Below, piece after piece: positions 15,734 through 24,501 of a stretch of 64,000 nucleotides of DNA. The notes beneath the pieces were generated by a model, which saw only the letters and a list, made by a program, of their open reading frames with translations, was not told the origin of the DNA and made no database searches. The translations under genes were made by a program, and so were the position numbers. Every line of letters begins with the position of its first letter. Within the stretch, counting starts at the first letter, position 1. This stretch comes from Neorhizobium tomejilense (GTDB taxonomy: Bacteria > Pseudomonadota > Alphaproteobacteria > Rhizobiales > Rhizobiaceae), in contig PVBG01000023.1 of assembly GCA_002968845.1 (NCBI GenBank), positions 23,580-87,579 of the forward strand, read 5' to 3'.

Positions 15734-15904
15734 ATGACCATCCTTGCACGCCGCCTGACAATCGTAACGCTGAGCATGACCATTTTCGCATTCGCCTTTG
15801 CCGCGCTCGTCGCCGTTCCGGCGCGCAACGATCTGCGCGTGCATCTTGGCACCGGGGTGCCCTGCTATCATCCCGCCACGCCGAACTGCGTCGCGGCGCT
15901 TTGA
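15734..15904 (+). CDS. Small membrane-anchored or exported hypothetical protein
   Basis: This 56-aa frame starts at an ATG 5 bases after GGGGAGAG. It has a basic N-terminus (MTILARRLT) and one hydrophobic segment (LSMTIFAFAFAALVAV), then a short tail with two cysteines (VPCYHPATPNC). It could be a signal peptide with a tiny mature part or a single-pass membrane protein. I recognise no family. Confidence 0.55.
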   Translation: MTILARRLTIVTLSMTIFAFAFAALVAVPARNDLRVHLGTGVPCYHPATPNCVAAL

Positions 15905-15979
15905 AAAAGTTCAGGTGTTCAATCGGCGGGAGGCTTTCAACGTCGTTTGATTGTTATTGAGTTCTCTCTATAATAGCGC

Positions 15980-17482
15980 ATGAACACACGAATCTTTTCC
16001 CTGACCCCGCTTTCCTTCATCAGCCCGAGCCCGGTAGAGCCGCGCGCCTTCGACAATCCGGTCGAGGCGGTCGATGCCCTGACCGAGCTCTACGAGCGCA
16101 ATACGCAATTCCTCATCGATGCGTTCGGGGCGCTTGCCGATGGTGCTGCCGTGACCGGCCGCTACCGTGCCTGCTATCCGCAGGTCAGCATCGAGACGAC
16201 CTCCTTCGGCCACGCCGACTCGCGCCTCTCCTACGGCCATGTCTCGTCGCCCGGCGTCTATACGACGACGATCACCCGGCCGAAGCTGTTCCGGCATTAC
16301 CTGAAAGAACAGCTCGGCCTCCTGATGCGCAACCACAGCGTTCCGGTGACGATTTCGGAATCGACGACACCGATCCCGCTGCATTTCGCCTTTAGCGAAG
16401 GCGCACACGTGGAGGCATCGGCGACCAGTTCGCTCGCCGACATCTCGTTGCGCGACCTCTTCGACACACCGGATCTCAACAACACCGACGACCTGATCGC
16501 CAATGGCGAATACGACCAGGTGCCCGGAGAGCCGGCGCCGCTTGCGCCGTTCACTGCCCAGCGCATCGACTATTCGCTGGCCCGGCTCAGCCACTATACG
16601 GCGACCAGCGCCGATCACTTCCAGAACTTCGTGCTGTTCACGAACTACCAGTTCTATATCGACGAATTCGCCACCTGGGCGCGCGAGATGATGGCGCGCG
16701 GCGGCGACGGCTACACGGCCTTCGTGGAGCCCGGCAATGTCGTCACGCTTGCAGGCAACGACAAGCCGGAAACCGACCCGGTCGTCCGCCTGCCGCAGAT
16801 GCCTGCCTATCACCTGAAGAAGAAGGGTCATGCGGGCATCACGCTCGTCAATATCGGCGTCGGACCTTCGAACGCCAAGACGATCACTGACCATATCGCC
16901 GTGCTGCGACCGCATGCCTGGCTGATGGTCGGCCATTGCGCCGGCCTGCGCAACAGCCAGCGCCTCGGCGATTATGTGCTGGCCCATGCCTATGTGCGCG
17001 AGGATCACGTGCTCGACGACGACCTGCCTGTGTGGATCCCGATCCCGGCGCTGGCCGAAGTGCAGCAGGCGCTCGAAAGCGCCGTCGAGGAGGTCACCGG
17101 CTACCAGGGCTTCGAACTGAAGCGGATCATGCGCACCGGCACGGTCGCGACGATCGACAACCGCAACTGGGAACTGCGCGACCAGCGCGGACCGGTGAAG
17201 CGGCTCTCCCAATCACGGGCAATCGCCCTCGACATGGAATCTGCGACGATCGCCGCCAACGGTTTCCGCTTCCGGGTCCCCTACGGGACACTGCTCTGCG
17301 TCTCCGACCGGCCGCTGCATGGGGAACTGAAACTGCCCGGCATGGCGACCGCCTTCTACCGCACCCAGGTCAGCCAGCACCTGCAGATCGGCATCCGCGC
17401 CGTGCAGAAACTTGCGGCCATGCCGACCGAGACACTGCATTCGCGCAAGCTGAGAAGCTTTTATGAGACGGCGTTTCAGTGA
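15980..17482 (+). CDS. amn: AMP nucleosidase
   Basis: This 500-aa cytoplasmic enzyme hydrolyses AMP to adenine and ribose 5-phosphate in purine salvage and energy-charge control. The N-terminal AMP nucleosidase domain (about 20-180) is followed by a phosphorylase-type catalytic domain. Visible motifs are ITLVNIGVGPSNAKTITDHI, HAWLMVGHCAGLRNSQRLGD and DMESATIAANGFRFRVPYGT, where the Glu of the MES motif contacts ribose. Length is close to E. coli Amn (484 aa). The gene is monocistronic. Confidence 0.95.
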   Translation: MNTRIFSLTPLSFISPSPVEPRAFDNPVEAVDALTELYERNTQFLIDAFGALADGAAVTGRYRACYPQVSIETTSFGHADSRLSYGHVSSPGVYTTTITRPKLFRHYLKEQLGLLMRNHSVPVTISESTTPIPLHFAFSEGAHVEASATSSLADISLRDLFDTPDLNNTDDLIANGEYDQVPGEPAPLAPFTAQRIDYSLARLSHYTATSADHFQNFVLFTNYQFYIDEFATWAREMMARGGDGYTAFVEPGNVVTLAGNDKPETDPVVRLPQMPAYHLKKKGHAGITLVNIGVGPSNAKTITDHIAVLRPHAWLMVGHCAGLRNSQRLGDYVLAHAYVREDHVLDDDLPVWIPIPALAEVQQALESAVEEVTGYQGFELKRIMRTGTVATIDNRNWELRDQRGPVKRLSQSRAIALDMESATIAANGFRFRVPYGTLLCVSDRPLHGELKLPGMATAFYRTQVSQHLQIGIRAVQKLAAMPTETLHSRKLRSFYETAFQ

Positions 17483-17496
17483 TGTTGTAAGGCCAG

Positions 17497-17539
17497 CCAC
17501 CTTGGTGTATGATTTTCCGAATTCATACACACGAGGTGG
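17497..17539. promoter_or_regulatory. Probable VapBC operator, overlapping the vapB ribosome-binding site
   Basis: Inner arms GTGTATGA (17505-17512) and TCATACAC (17523-17530) form a perfect 8-bp inverted repeat with a 10-base spacer. Outer arms CCACCT (17497-17502) and AGGTGG (17534-17539) extend it. The right outer arm contains the GAGGTGG site 2 bases before the vapB ATG. Autorepression by the VapBC complex is usual for this family. Confidence 0.75.
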
Positions 17540-17541
17540 CT

Positions 17542-17772
17542 ATGCGCACCAATATCGAACTCGACGATGAACTGATCACCGAAGCTATGGAACTAACCGG
17601 CCTGCCGACGAAGAAGGCTACGGTGGAGCAGGCATTGAAGGATCTCGTTCGTATCCGCAGGCAGATGCGTGCGGTCGACAATCTCGAAGGCATAGGTTGG
17701 GATGGCGATCTCGATGACATGCGCAAAGACTCCATTCGCTTTGCCGATTGGGGCTTAGAGGGCCGCGAATGA
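17542..17772 (+). CDS. vapB: VapB-type antitoxin
   Basis: This 76-aa antitoxin of a type II toxin-antitoxin system has an N-terminal ribbon-helix-helix DNA-binding region (MRTNIELDDELITEAMELTG then ATVEQALKDLVRI). A C-terminal tail (about 45-76: WDGDLDDMRKD, FADWGLEG) would neutralise the toxin. The start at 17542 follows a GAGGTGG site. The stop overlaps the toxin start by four bases (ATGA), typical of translational coupling. Confidence 0.9.
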   Translation: MRTNIELDDELITEAMELTGLPTKKATVEQALKDLVRIRRQMRAVDNLEGIGWDGDLDDMRKDSIRFADWGLEGRE

Positions 17773-18158
17773 TCGTCGCCGACAGCTCGGTCTGGATCTC
17801 GTTATTTCGAAAAGACGATGTCGACGTCGCGGGTAGGCTGCGCTCCTTCATAGCCCAAGGCACTGTTCTTGTAGGCGATATCATCATGCTCGAAGTGCTT
17901 CAGGGCGCCCGTGATTACCATCAAGCCCGTTGGATCGAACAAAACTTCCGCGACTTTCCCGCCGCACAAATGCTGTCTCCCTCACTCGCAGTCAAGGCGG
18001 CGGCCAACTACCGGATTCTTCGGGATCGAGGCGTCACCGTGCGGAAGACGATAGATATGATTATCGGCACCTATTGCATCGAACGCGGCCACCGCCTGTT
18101 GCATAGGGACAAGGACTACTTGCCGATGGTCGAACATCTCGGCCTGCAGATCGCCTGA
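17769..18158 (+). CDS. vapC: VapC-type PIN-domain toxin ribonuclease
   Basis: This 129-aa PIN-domain endoribonuclease targets structured RNAs such as tRNA in known family members. The acidic active site looks complete: Asp5 (MIVADSSVW), Glu42 (MLEVLQGARD), Asp96 (TIDMIIGTYC) and Asp114 (LLHRDKDY). It is translationally coupled to vapB and ends directly against the convergent flippase-like gene. The target is not predictable from sequence. Confidence 0.92.
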   Translation: MIVADSSVWISLFRKDDVDVAGRLRSFIAQGTVLVGDIIMLEVLQGARDYHQARWIEQNFRDFPAAQMLSPSLAVKAAANYRILRDRGVTVRKTIDMIIGTYCIERGHRLLHRDKDYLPMVEHLGLQIA

Positions 18159-19121
18159 TCACTCGACCTTTGCCGGCCTCGCCACCAACAGTGACAGCGC
18201 CGTCCCTACCAGCGACGAAACGATCACCAGCAGATGCGTGTTGACCGCCGCCTGGCCGAGTTCCGCCAGGGGCAGTCCGGCCGTGCCGGCGCCGAAGGCG
18301 ATGGCGCCGGCGGTGATGCCGGCGGGATAGGTACCGACGCCGGCCGGTGCATGCATGGGGAGCACCGAAGAAAGTTCGCCGCCGAGCGCTCCGCCGAAGC
18401 TCGCGGCGATGGAGAGACCACCCAGAAGGCCAAGCACCCAGGCGAGGACGGCGATCTTGGTGAACCAGTTGATCAGTGTCGCACCCCAGGCACGGGCAAA
18501 GGCTTTTGCATCGAGCGGCATGCCGGCTTCGACCTCGTCGAGCAGTTTTTTCGCCTTGTCCGGCAGGACCTTGGCTGCAAGCCGGAAGGCCGGGCCGCGC
18601 AGCGCGAAGGCGATAGCCGGCAGGATGAGGAAGGCGAGCCAGAGCGCCCAGGCCCAGAGCTTTCCTGTCTGCAGCGCCAGCCCCGTGCCGGCGGCGGCGA
18701 GCAGCGCATGCAGGTCGAAGAGCCGCATGACCAATAGCGCCGCGGTACTGCGCGCAACGCCCAGGCCGAACTCGCGCTTCATCAGCAGCGGAAAGCTGGC
18801 TTCGCCGGTACGGAAGGGCAGCATGATGTTCAAGAGGTTATGGACCTGGACCAGTCTCAGCAGCGTGCCGAACCGGCCGCCGGTCTCGGCCGGAAAGTAG
18901 TCGTAGATACGCCAGGTGCGCAGAACGTAGGTGCCGAGCAGCAGCGCCAGCGCTATCGCCGCCGAGCCCCAGCCGGCGCCGCTCCACAGCGACACGACGC
19001 TCTGCCAGCCCCAGGCCCATTGAATGAAGGCGGCGTAGACGAGAATGATCGCCACTGTTGCGAGCGTCATCGCGTGGCGAATTATCCACGCCCGGCGGCT
19101 GGCAACCGGAGAATTCTTCAT
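18159..19121 (-). CDS. Flippase-like integral membrane protein (LPG synthase TM / UPF0104 type)
   Basis: This 320-aa inner-membrane protein has about eight hydrophobic segments. It matches the transmembrane region found in lysylphosphatidylglycerol synthases and related flippase-like proteins: LGTYVLRTWRIYDYFP, LLNIMLPFRTGEASFPLLMK, and the conserved C-terminal LPMHAPAGVGTYPAG. It is divergent (82 bases) from a GT2-GT39 gene pair. Members next to such glycosyltransferases are often thought to move lipid-linked sugars or modified lipids across the membrane; this is inference from context. Confidence 0.85.
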   Translation of the reverse strand: MKNSPVASRRAWIIRHAMTLATVAIILVYAAFIQWAWGWQSVVSLWSGAGWGSAAIALALLLGTYVLRTWRIYDYFPAETGGRFGTLLRLVQVHNLLNIMLPFRTGEASFPLLMKREFGLGVARSTAALLVMRLFDLHALLAAAGTGLALQTGKLWAWALWLAFLILPAIAFALRGPAFRLAAKVLPDKAKKLLDEVEAGMPLDAKAFARAWGATLINWFTKIAVLAWVLGLLGGLSIAASFGGALGGELSSVLPMHAPAGVGTYPAGITAGAIAFGAGTAGLPLAELGQAAVNTHLLVIVSSLVGTALSLLVARPAKVE

Positions 19122-19203
19122 ATAGTAGGGTGCCCCATGTGAAATTTCGGGTTTCGGCCATTATCAGAGGCCTTTCCAGCCCGTGGTTTAGGAGAAACGC
19201 AAG

Positions 19204-20223
19204 GTGCGTACAACAGCAGAGTCGGTGACCAGCCGCATCGAGACGGCCGAGCCGATCGAACTGTCCCTCGTCGTGCCCCTCTTCAACGAAGAAGAAAGCG
19301 TGCGCCCGCTGATCGAACGGATCTGCGCGGCGATGGCCGGCTATGCGGCGAGCTGGGAGCTCATCCTCGTTGACGACGGCAGCACGGACGCGACGATCGC
19401 CAATGCCCGCGAAGCGCTGAACCGTCCCGGCCTCGACCTGAAGATCGTCGCGCTGCAGCGCAATTTCGGCCAGACCGCCGCGATGCAGGCCGGCATCAAC
19501 CAGGCGAACGGCCGGCTGATCGCCACGCTCGACGGCGACCTGCAGAACGACCCGAAGGACATTCCCGGCATGGTGGCCGAGCTGGAACGGCGCGAGCTGG
19601 ATCTGCTGGTCGGCTGGCGCAAGAACCGCCAGGACGGCCTGCTGCTGCGCAAGGTGCCCTCCTTCATCGCCAACCGGCTGATCGGCCGGATCACCGGCGT
19701 CCGGCTGCACGACTATGGCTGTTCCTTGAAGATCTATCGCGGCACGGTGATCAAGCAGGTCAAGCTGATGGGCGAGATGCACCGCTTCATTCCGGCCTGG
19801 GTTGCCGGCGTGGTGCCGAGCTCGCGGATCGGCGAAATGCCGGTGACCCACCATGCGCGCCAGCACGGCGTTTCCAAATACGGGATTTCCCGCACCTTCC
19901 GGGTGATCCTCGATCTGCTGTCGGTGATGTTCTTCATGCGCTTCAAGGCACGGCCCGGGCATTTCTTCGGCTCGCTCGGCCTCGGGCTGGGGGCGCTGTC
20001 GGCGATCATCCTCTTCTACCTGTTCATCGACAAGTTCGTCATGGGCAACGACATCGGAACCCGGCCGCTGTTCCTCATCGGCGTCATGCTGTTCCTGTCG
20101 GCGGTGCAGATGATCACCACCGGCATTATCGCGGAAATGATCGCCCGCACCTATTATCGCGATGACAACTCGCTCAGCTACATCGTCAGGGAAGTCTATG
20201 AGGGCGATGCGGCGCATCAGTGA
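19204..20223 (+). CDS. Family 2 glycosyltransferase (dolichyl/polyprenyl-phosphate sugar synthase type)
   Basis: This 339-aa membrane-associated GT2 enzyme charges a polyprenyl phosphate with a sugar from a nucleotide donor on the cytoplasmic face. The catalytic domain (about 20-240) shows SLVVPLFNEEESV, ILVDDGSTDAT and ATLDGDLQNDPKDIP, the DXD-type metal site. Two C-terminal membrane helices (about 250-320) fit the GtrB/ArnC/DPM1-like group. The start is GTG 19204, with TAGGAGA upstream. It overlaps the GT39 gene, so the lipid-linked sugar it makes is probably used by that enzyme. In rhizobia a comparable pair (RgtE with RgtA-D) moves galacturonic acid to lipopolysaccharide. Confidence 0.9.
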   Translation: MRTTAESVTSRIETAEPIELSLVVPLFNEEESVRPLIERICAAMAGYAASWELILVDDGSTDATIANAREALNRPGLDLKIVALQRNFGQTAAMQAGINQANGRLIATLDGDLQNDPKDIPGMVAELERRELDLLVGWRKNRQDGLLLRKVPSFIANRLIGRITGVRLHDYGCSLKIYRGTVIKQVKLMGEMHRFIPAWVAGVVPSSRIGEMPVTHHARQHGVSKYGISRTFRVILDLLSVMFFMRFKARPGHFFGSLGLGLGALSAIILFYLFIDKFVMGNDIGTRPLFLIGVMLFLSAVQMITTGIIAEMIARTYYRDDNSLSYIVREVYEGDAAHQ

Positions 20224-21706
20224 CGCGCTTGCCCGCCGTCCGGACCTCATCCTCTGGCTGATTGCTGCATATTATGTGCTGGCAATCGTCCTTCGGGTGC
20301 TGCGCTCGGAGGCGCTCGAAAGCGACGAGGCGGAACAGCTCTACCAGTCGCAGTTCCTGCTGATGGGCTACGGCCGTCAGCCGCCGTTCTACAACTGGCT
20401 GCAATACGGGGCCGTCCACCTGATCGGCCCGTCGGTCCTTGCGGTCGCGCTGGTCAAGAACCTGCTGCTGTTCCTCACCTGTGCGGTCTATGGGCTTGCG
20501 GCGCGGGTGTTGCTGAAAGATCAGCGGCTCGTTGCCATCGCCATGATCGGCGTGATCGCCATGCCGGCGGTCAGCGTCATGGCGCAGCGGGACCTGACGC
20601 ATGCGATCGCCACGCTGTTTGCCGTCGCGCTGTTCTTCTACGGTTTCCTCAAGACGCTGACGCGGCCGACCCTCTGGACCTATCTGCTCACCGGCATCGC
20701 AGTCGGGTTCGGGCTGATCGCCAAGTATAATTTCGTCATCGTGCCCGTCGCGGCGATCCTCGCCATCCTGCCGGAACCGGAGCTGCGCAAGCGCATTCTC
20801 GACTGGCGACTGATCCCGGCACTTGCCGTCACAGCGGTGGTGTGCCTGCCGCACGGGCTTTGGGTGCTCGGAAACCTGGGCGAAGCGACGGCCGGGACGA
20901 TCAAGGCGATGCGCGCGGACGCGTCGGGCAACCCCATTCTCGACCGGCTGTCCGGTATCGGCACGCTTCTGGCGGCGGTATTGGCCGGCGGGCTGCCGGT
21001 GCTCGCCTTTTTCCTGATCGCCTTCCGGCGGCCGCTCATCGATGCCTGGCGAGCGACGAACCAATGGACGCGGGTGATCGGCCGGACGCTCGTCATCTGC
21101 CTGATCGCTGTCGGACTGATCGGGCTCGGTTTCGGCGCCACCAGCATCAGCGAGAAATGGCTGTCACCGTTCCTGGTACTGCTGCCCCTCTATCTCTGCC
21201 TGAAGCTCGAGGCCGCCAAGGCGGACACCAGCCGCAGCATCCCGCGGCTGCTGTTTCCGGTGGCGGGGCTGGCGCTCGGCTTCGTCGTCTATATCGGGCT
21301 CGGCAATTTCATCGGCCCGATGTTCGGCGATTATACCAAGGAAAACCTGCCGTCCGGGCCGTTCATCGAACAGGTGGTGGCGGAGCATGCCGGTGCCAAG
21401 CCGGCCTATGTGATCACCGACGATCCCTATCTTGCCGGAAGCGCCCGGCTGGAACTGCCGCAAGCTCGCGTGCTGCTGCAAAGTTTCGGGCAGACGCCGC
21501 CGCTCGGCGAGGCGGAGAGAAACCGGCCGGGGCTGATCGTCTGGCAGGGAGGCGGGGAAATGCTCGCCGCCCTTGAGCCATATCTGCAGGCGAATGGGGT
21601 CGCGGCGGAAGGCTTGGCGCCGGCGACCAAGGTCGTGCCTTATCTCTTCTCGGGTGGACGGGACAGTGTCACGTTCGGTTATGCGTGGGTGGAGCCCGCG
21701 AAATAG
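20198..21706 (+). CDS. Family 39 (ArnT-like) membrane glycosyltransferase
   Basis: This 502-aa polytopic GT-C enzyme is probably a transferase that moves a sugar from polyprenyl phosphate to an envelope lipid on the periplasmic side. The first loop carries ESDEAEQLYQ, the acidic pair expected for catalysis in GT39. GRQPPFYNWLQY follows, then many hydrophobic helices and a C-terminal soluble domain (about 400-502). The start at 20198 has AGGGAAG upstream and overlaps the GT2 gene by 26 bases; ATG 20207 is the alternative. The acceptor, lipid A or another lipid, is not determined by sequence. Confidence 0.9.
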   Translation: MRAMRRISDALARRPDLILWLIAAYYVLAIVLRVLRSEALESDEAEQLYQSQFLLMGYGRQPPFYNWLQYGAVHLIGPSVLAVALVKNLLLFLTCAVYGLAARVLLKDQRLVAIAMIGVIAMPAVSVMAQRDLTHAIATLFAVALFFYGFLKTLTRPTLWTYLLTGIAVGFGLIAKYNFVIVPVAAILAILPEPELRKRILDWRLIPALAVTAVVCLPHGLWVLGNLGEATAGTIKAMRADASGNPILDRLSGIGTLLAAVLAGGLPVLAFFLIAFRRPLIDAWRATNQWTRVIGRTLVICLIAVGLIGLGFGATSISEKWLSPFLVLLPLYLCLKLEAAKADTSRSIPRLLFPVAGLALGFVVYIGLGNFIGPMFGDYTKENLPSGPFIEQVVAEHAGAKPAYVITDDPYLAGSARLELPQARVLLQSFGQTPPLGEAERNRPGLIVWQGGGEMLAALEPYLQANGVAAEGLAPATKVVPYLFSGGRDSVTFGYAWVEPAK

Positions 21707-21714
21707 GACAAGGG

Positions 21715-23082
21715 CTACTCGGTTACGCTGTCCCGCAGATGATCCAGCGCCGCCCGCAGCTTCTCGATTACCTCATCCACTTCCGAACGGCTGATGGTCA
21801 GCGCCGGCGAGGCGAGCATACGGTCGCCAGTGGCGCGCAGAATGAGGCCGTTCTCAACACAGTGATTGCGCACCAGCGTGCCGATATCGTCGGGCTTTGC
21901 ATAACGCCGGCGGGTGCCCTTGTCGGCCGCAAGCTGCAGGCCGCCGATCAGGCCTATGCTTTCTGCCTGGCCGACCACCGCGTGATCCTCCAGGCTTTTC
22001 CAGGCAGCGGCAAAATAGGGGCCGATATCGTCGCGGACACGCTCGACCAGCCCCTCCTCCTCGATGATGCGGATGTTTTCCAGCGCGGCGGCAGCCGCAA
22101 CCGGGTGACCGGAATAGGTGAAGCCGTGGTAGAAATCGCCTAGCTCCTCGGTCATCACGTCGGCGACTCGGTCGCTGACCAGCACGCCGCCGATCGGCAG
22201 GTAGCCGGAGGACAGGCCCTTGGCGATCGGCGCCAGATCCGGCTCGAAGCCGAAATGCTGGTGGCCGAACCAGGTGCCCAGGCGGCCGAAGCCGCAGATT
22301 ACCTCGTCGGAAACGAGCAGGATGTTGCGCGCCTTGCAGATGCGGGCGATTTCCGGCCAGTAGGTCTCGGGTGGAATGATAACGCCACCTGCCCCCTGGA
22401 TCGGCTCGGCGACGAAGGCAGCGACCCGGTCTTCGCCGAGTTCGTCGATCTTCGCCTCGAGCTCTCGGGCGGCCTTCAGGCCGAATTCGGCAGGTGTCAG
22501 GTCACCGCCCTCGGCATACCAATAGGGCTGGTTGATGTGGTGGATGCCCTCGATCGGCAGATTGCCCTGTTCGTGCATCAGCTTCATGCCGCCAAGCGAG
22601 GCGCCCGCAACCGTCGAGCCGTGATAGGCATTCTTGCGGGCGATGACCAAGGTCTTCTCCGGCTTGCCCAAAGCCTTCCAGTAGACCCGCGCCATGCGGA
22701 ACCAGGTGTCGGTCGCCTCCGAGCCGGAATTGGTGAAGAAGACGCGCTTCAGCCTTTCGCCGGTATGAGAGGCGATCTTCTGGGCGAGCAATGCCGCCGG
22801 CGCCGTCGTGGTGCCGAAGAAGGTGTTGTAATAGGGCAGTTCCTGCATCTGGGCATAAGCGGCGTCGGCGATCGACTTGCGGCCGTAGCCGACATTGACG
22901 CACCAGAGGCCGGCAAAGGCGTCGAGATATTTCTTGCCCGTCGAGTCGTAGATATGGACGCCTTCCGCACGCTGGATGACCCGCGCACCCTTGGCGTTCA
23001 GCTGCTTCATGTCCGAGAACGGGTGCAGGTGATGGGCGGCATCGATGGCGGCGAGATTGGAAAGCGGCGGCATATCGGTCAT
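21715..23082 (-). CDS. Class III aminotransferase, probable putrescine--pyruvate type
   Basis: This 455-aa PLP enzyme has the omega-amino acid transaminase layout. NSGSEATDTWFRMARVYW, NAYHGSTVAGASLGG and VAEPIQGAGGVIIPP lead to SDEVICGFGRLG, with Asp259, and IAKGLSSGYLPIG, with catalytic Lys288. The length and the YYNTFFGTTTAP segment resemble SpuC-type putrescine-pyruvate aminotransferases. The divergent gene encodes a glutamine-synthetase-like ligase of the kind that gamma-glutamylates putrescine. Both therefore point to polyamine use as a carbon and nitrogen source. The exact amine donor is inferred. Confidence 0.88.
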   Translation of the reverse strand: MTDMPPLSNLAAIDAAHHLHPFSDMKQLNAKGARVIQRAEGVHIYDSTGKKYLDAFAGLWCVNVGYGRKSIADAAYAQMQELPYYNTFFGTTTAPAALLAQKIASHTGERLKRVFFTNSGSEATDTWFRMARVYWKALGKPEKTLVIARKNAYHGSTVAGASLGGMKLMHEQGNLPIEGIHHINQPYWYAEGGDLTPAEFGLKAARELEAKIDELGEDRVAAFVAEPIQGAGGVIIPPETYWPEIARICKARNILLVSDEVICGFGRLGTWFGHQHFGFEPDLAPIAKGLSSGYLPIGGVLVSDRVADVMTEELGDFYHGFTYSGHPVAAAAALENIRIIEEEGLVERVRDDIGPYFAAAWKSLEDHAVVGQAESIGLIGGLQLAADKGTRRRYAKPDDIGTLVRNHCVENGLILRATGDRMLASPALTISRSEVDEVIEKLRAALDHLRDSVTE

Positions 23083-23166
23083 GACTGTCTCTCTGCCTTA
23101 GATTGTGCCGTCAATTCTTATCGGCTACGAACAGAGTTCCGCAACACCCCGCAGAAGACATTTCCC

Positions 23167-24501
23167 ATGGCTGACGAGACCGCCCCGCCCCGCATCGAAA
23201 TCCTGCTCGTCGGCATGAACGGCGACCTGCGCGGCAAGCAGATTCCGCTCGAGGCTGAAAAGAAGGTCTGGGACGGTACGGTGCGCCTGCCCTCCTCCAC
23301 CCAGTCGCTGGATATCTGGGGCGACGACAACGACGACATTACCGGCCTGTCGCTATCGGTCGGTGATCCGGACGGGATCTGCCTTCCCGACCGGCGTAGC
23401 CTTGCGCCGATGCCATGGGCGCCGGAAGGGTCGAAGCAGGTTCTCTCGACCATGCACGAATTCGATGGCACGCCTTCCTTCATGGATCCCCGCGCCATCC
23501 TCGCAGCCCTTCTCAAGCGTTTCGACGAACGCGGCCTGACGCCGGTCGTGGCGACCGAGCTCGAATTCTACGTGATCGAGGACGATTGGCGCGAGACCGG
23601 CAGGCCACGCCCGCCGGCCAGCCTCATGTATCGCGGCGAGCCGAACGGCTTCCAGCTCTACGACATGAGGGCCGTCGATGCGCTCGACGGCTATCTTCAG
23701 ACGGTGCGGGCCTGGGCGAAACTCCAAGACCTGCCGGCCGATGCGACGACCGCGGAATTCGGCCCCGGCCAGTTCGAGATCAATCTCCTGCACCGCGCCG
23801 ATGCACTGGCGGCCGCCGACGACTGCATCTACCTGAAGCGCATCGCCGAACAGGCGGCCAGGAAACATGGTCTCAAATCCACCTGCATGGCAAAACCCTA
23901 TGCGGAGCATGCGGGCTCCGGCCTGCATGTGCATGCGAGCATCGTCGACCGGGACGGCAACAATGTGCTGGATGCCAGGGGTGGCGATCCGCTGCGGCTG
24001 AAATCTGTCTGCGCTGGAATGTTGAAGACGATGCGCGATGCACAGCTGATCTTCGCGCCGTTTGCCAATTCCTACCGCCGCTTCCAGCCAGGTTCGTTCG
24101 CGCCGGTCGATATCGACTGGGGCTACGGTCATCGAGGGACTGCGGTGCGTATTCCGGATGTCCAAGGGCCTGCCGCTCGCATTGAACACCGCGTCGCCGG
24201 CGCCGACGTCAATCCGTACCTGCTGCTCACCGCCATCCTCGGCGGCATGCTTTTAGGATTGGACGAAACGCTCGATCCGGGCCCTGCAACCGAACCGGGC
24301 AAGGAGCCGCCGATCGGTGCAAACAAGCTGACGCACGACTTCCTGACGGCGGTCGAGGAGTTTTCCGCCTCGCCCTTCATCGCCGACGTGTTTGGCGCGC
24401 GATATCAGAAGCTTTACGGCGACACGAAGCGCAAGGAGGCGATCACCTACCTGCGCACGGTCTCGGATTTCGACTATCAGACCTACCTGACGCGGATTTA
24501 G
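23167..24501 (+). CDS. Glutamine synthetase family ligase, probable gamma-glutamylputrescine synthetase
   Basis: This 444-aa member of the glutamine synthetase fold probably joins glutamate to a polyamine with ATP. Motifs are EILLVGMNGDLRGKQIP, VVATELEFYVIE (metal site), EFGPGQFEINLLH, KPYAEHAGSGLHVHAS and a C-terminal RIEHRVAGADVNPYLLL. The latter replaces the usual NRSA.R..P pattern of true GlnA, supporting a PuuA/GlnT-like role. ATG 23167 is the natural start; the frame is open for about 900 bases upstream, but that is a shadow of the aminotransferase gene. The two genes are divergent (84 bases) and likely share regulation. Confidence 0.9.
   Translation: MADETAPPRIEILLVGMNGDLRGKQIPLEAEKKVWDGTVRLPSSTQSLDIWGDDNDDITGLSLSVGDPDGICLPDRRSLAPMPWAPEGSKQVLSTMHEFDGTPSFMDPRAILAALLKRFDERGLTPVVATELEFYVIEDDWRETGRPRPPASLMYRGEPNGFQLYDMRAVDALDGYLQTVRAWAKLQDLPADATTAEFGPGQFEINLLHRADALAAADDCIYLKRIAEQAARKHGLKSTCMAKPYAEHAGSGLHVHASIVDRDGNNVLDARGGDPLRLKSVCAGMLKTMRDAQLIFAPFANSYRRFQPGSFAPVDIDWGYGHRGTAVRIPDVQGPAARIEHRVAGADVNPYLLLTAILGGMLLGLDETLDPGPATEPGKEPPIGANKLTHDFLTAVEEFSASPFIADVFGARYQKLYGDTKRKEAITYLRTVSDFDYQTYLTRI

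Noticed and set aside
18838..20250. 470-codon open frame on the minus strand opposite the GT2 gene
   Set aside because: Shadow of the glycosyltransferase and flippase-like genes; Arg/His/Asp-rich with no recognisable domain.
22255..23166. N-terminal extension of the glutamine-synthetase-like gene by about 300 codons
   Set aside because: This part is antisense to the aminotransferase gene and lacks homology; the family start is at 23167.
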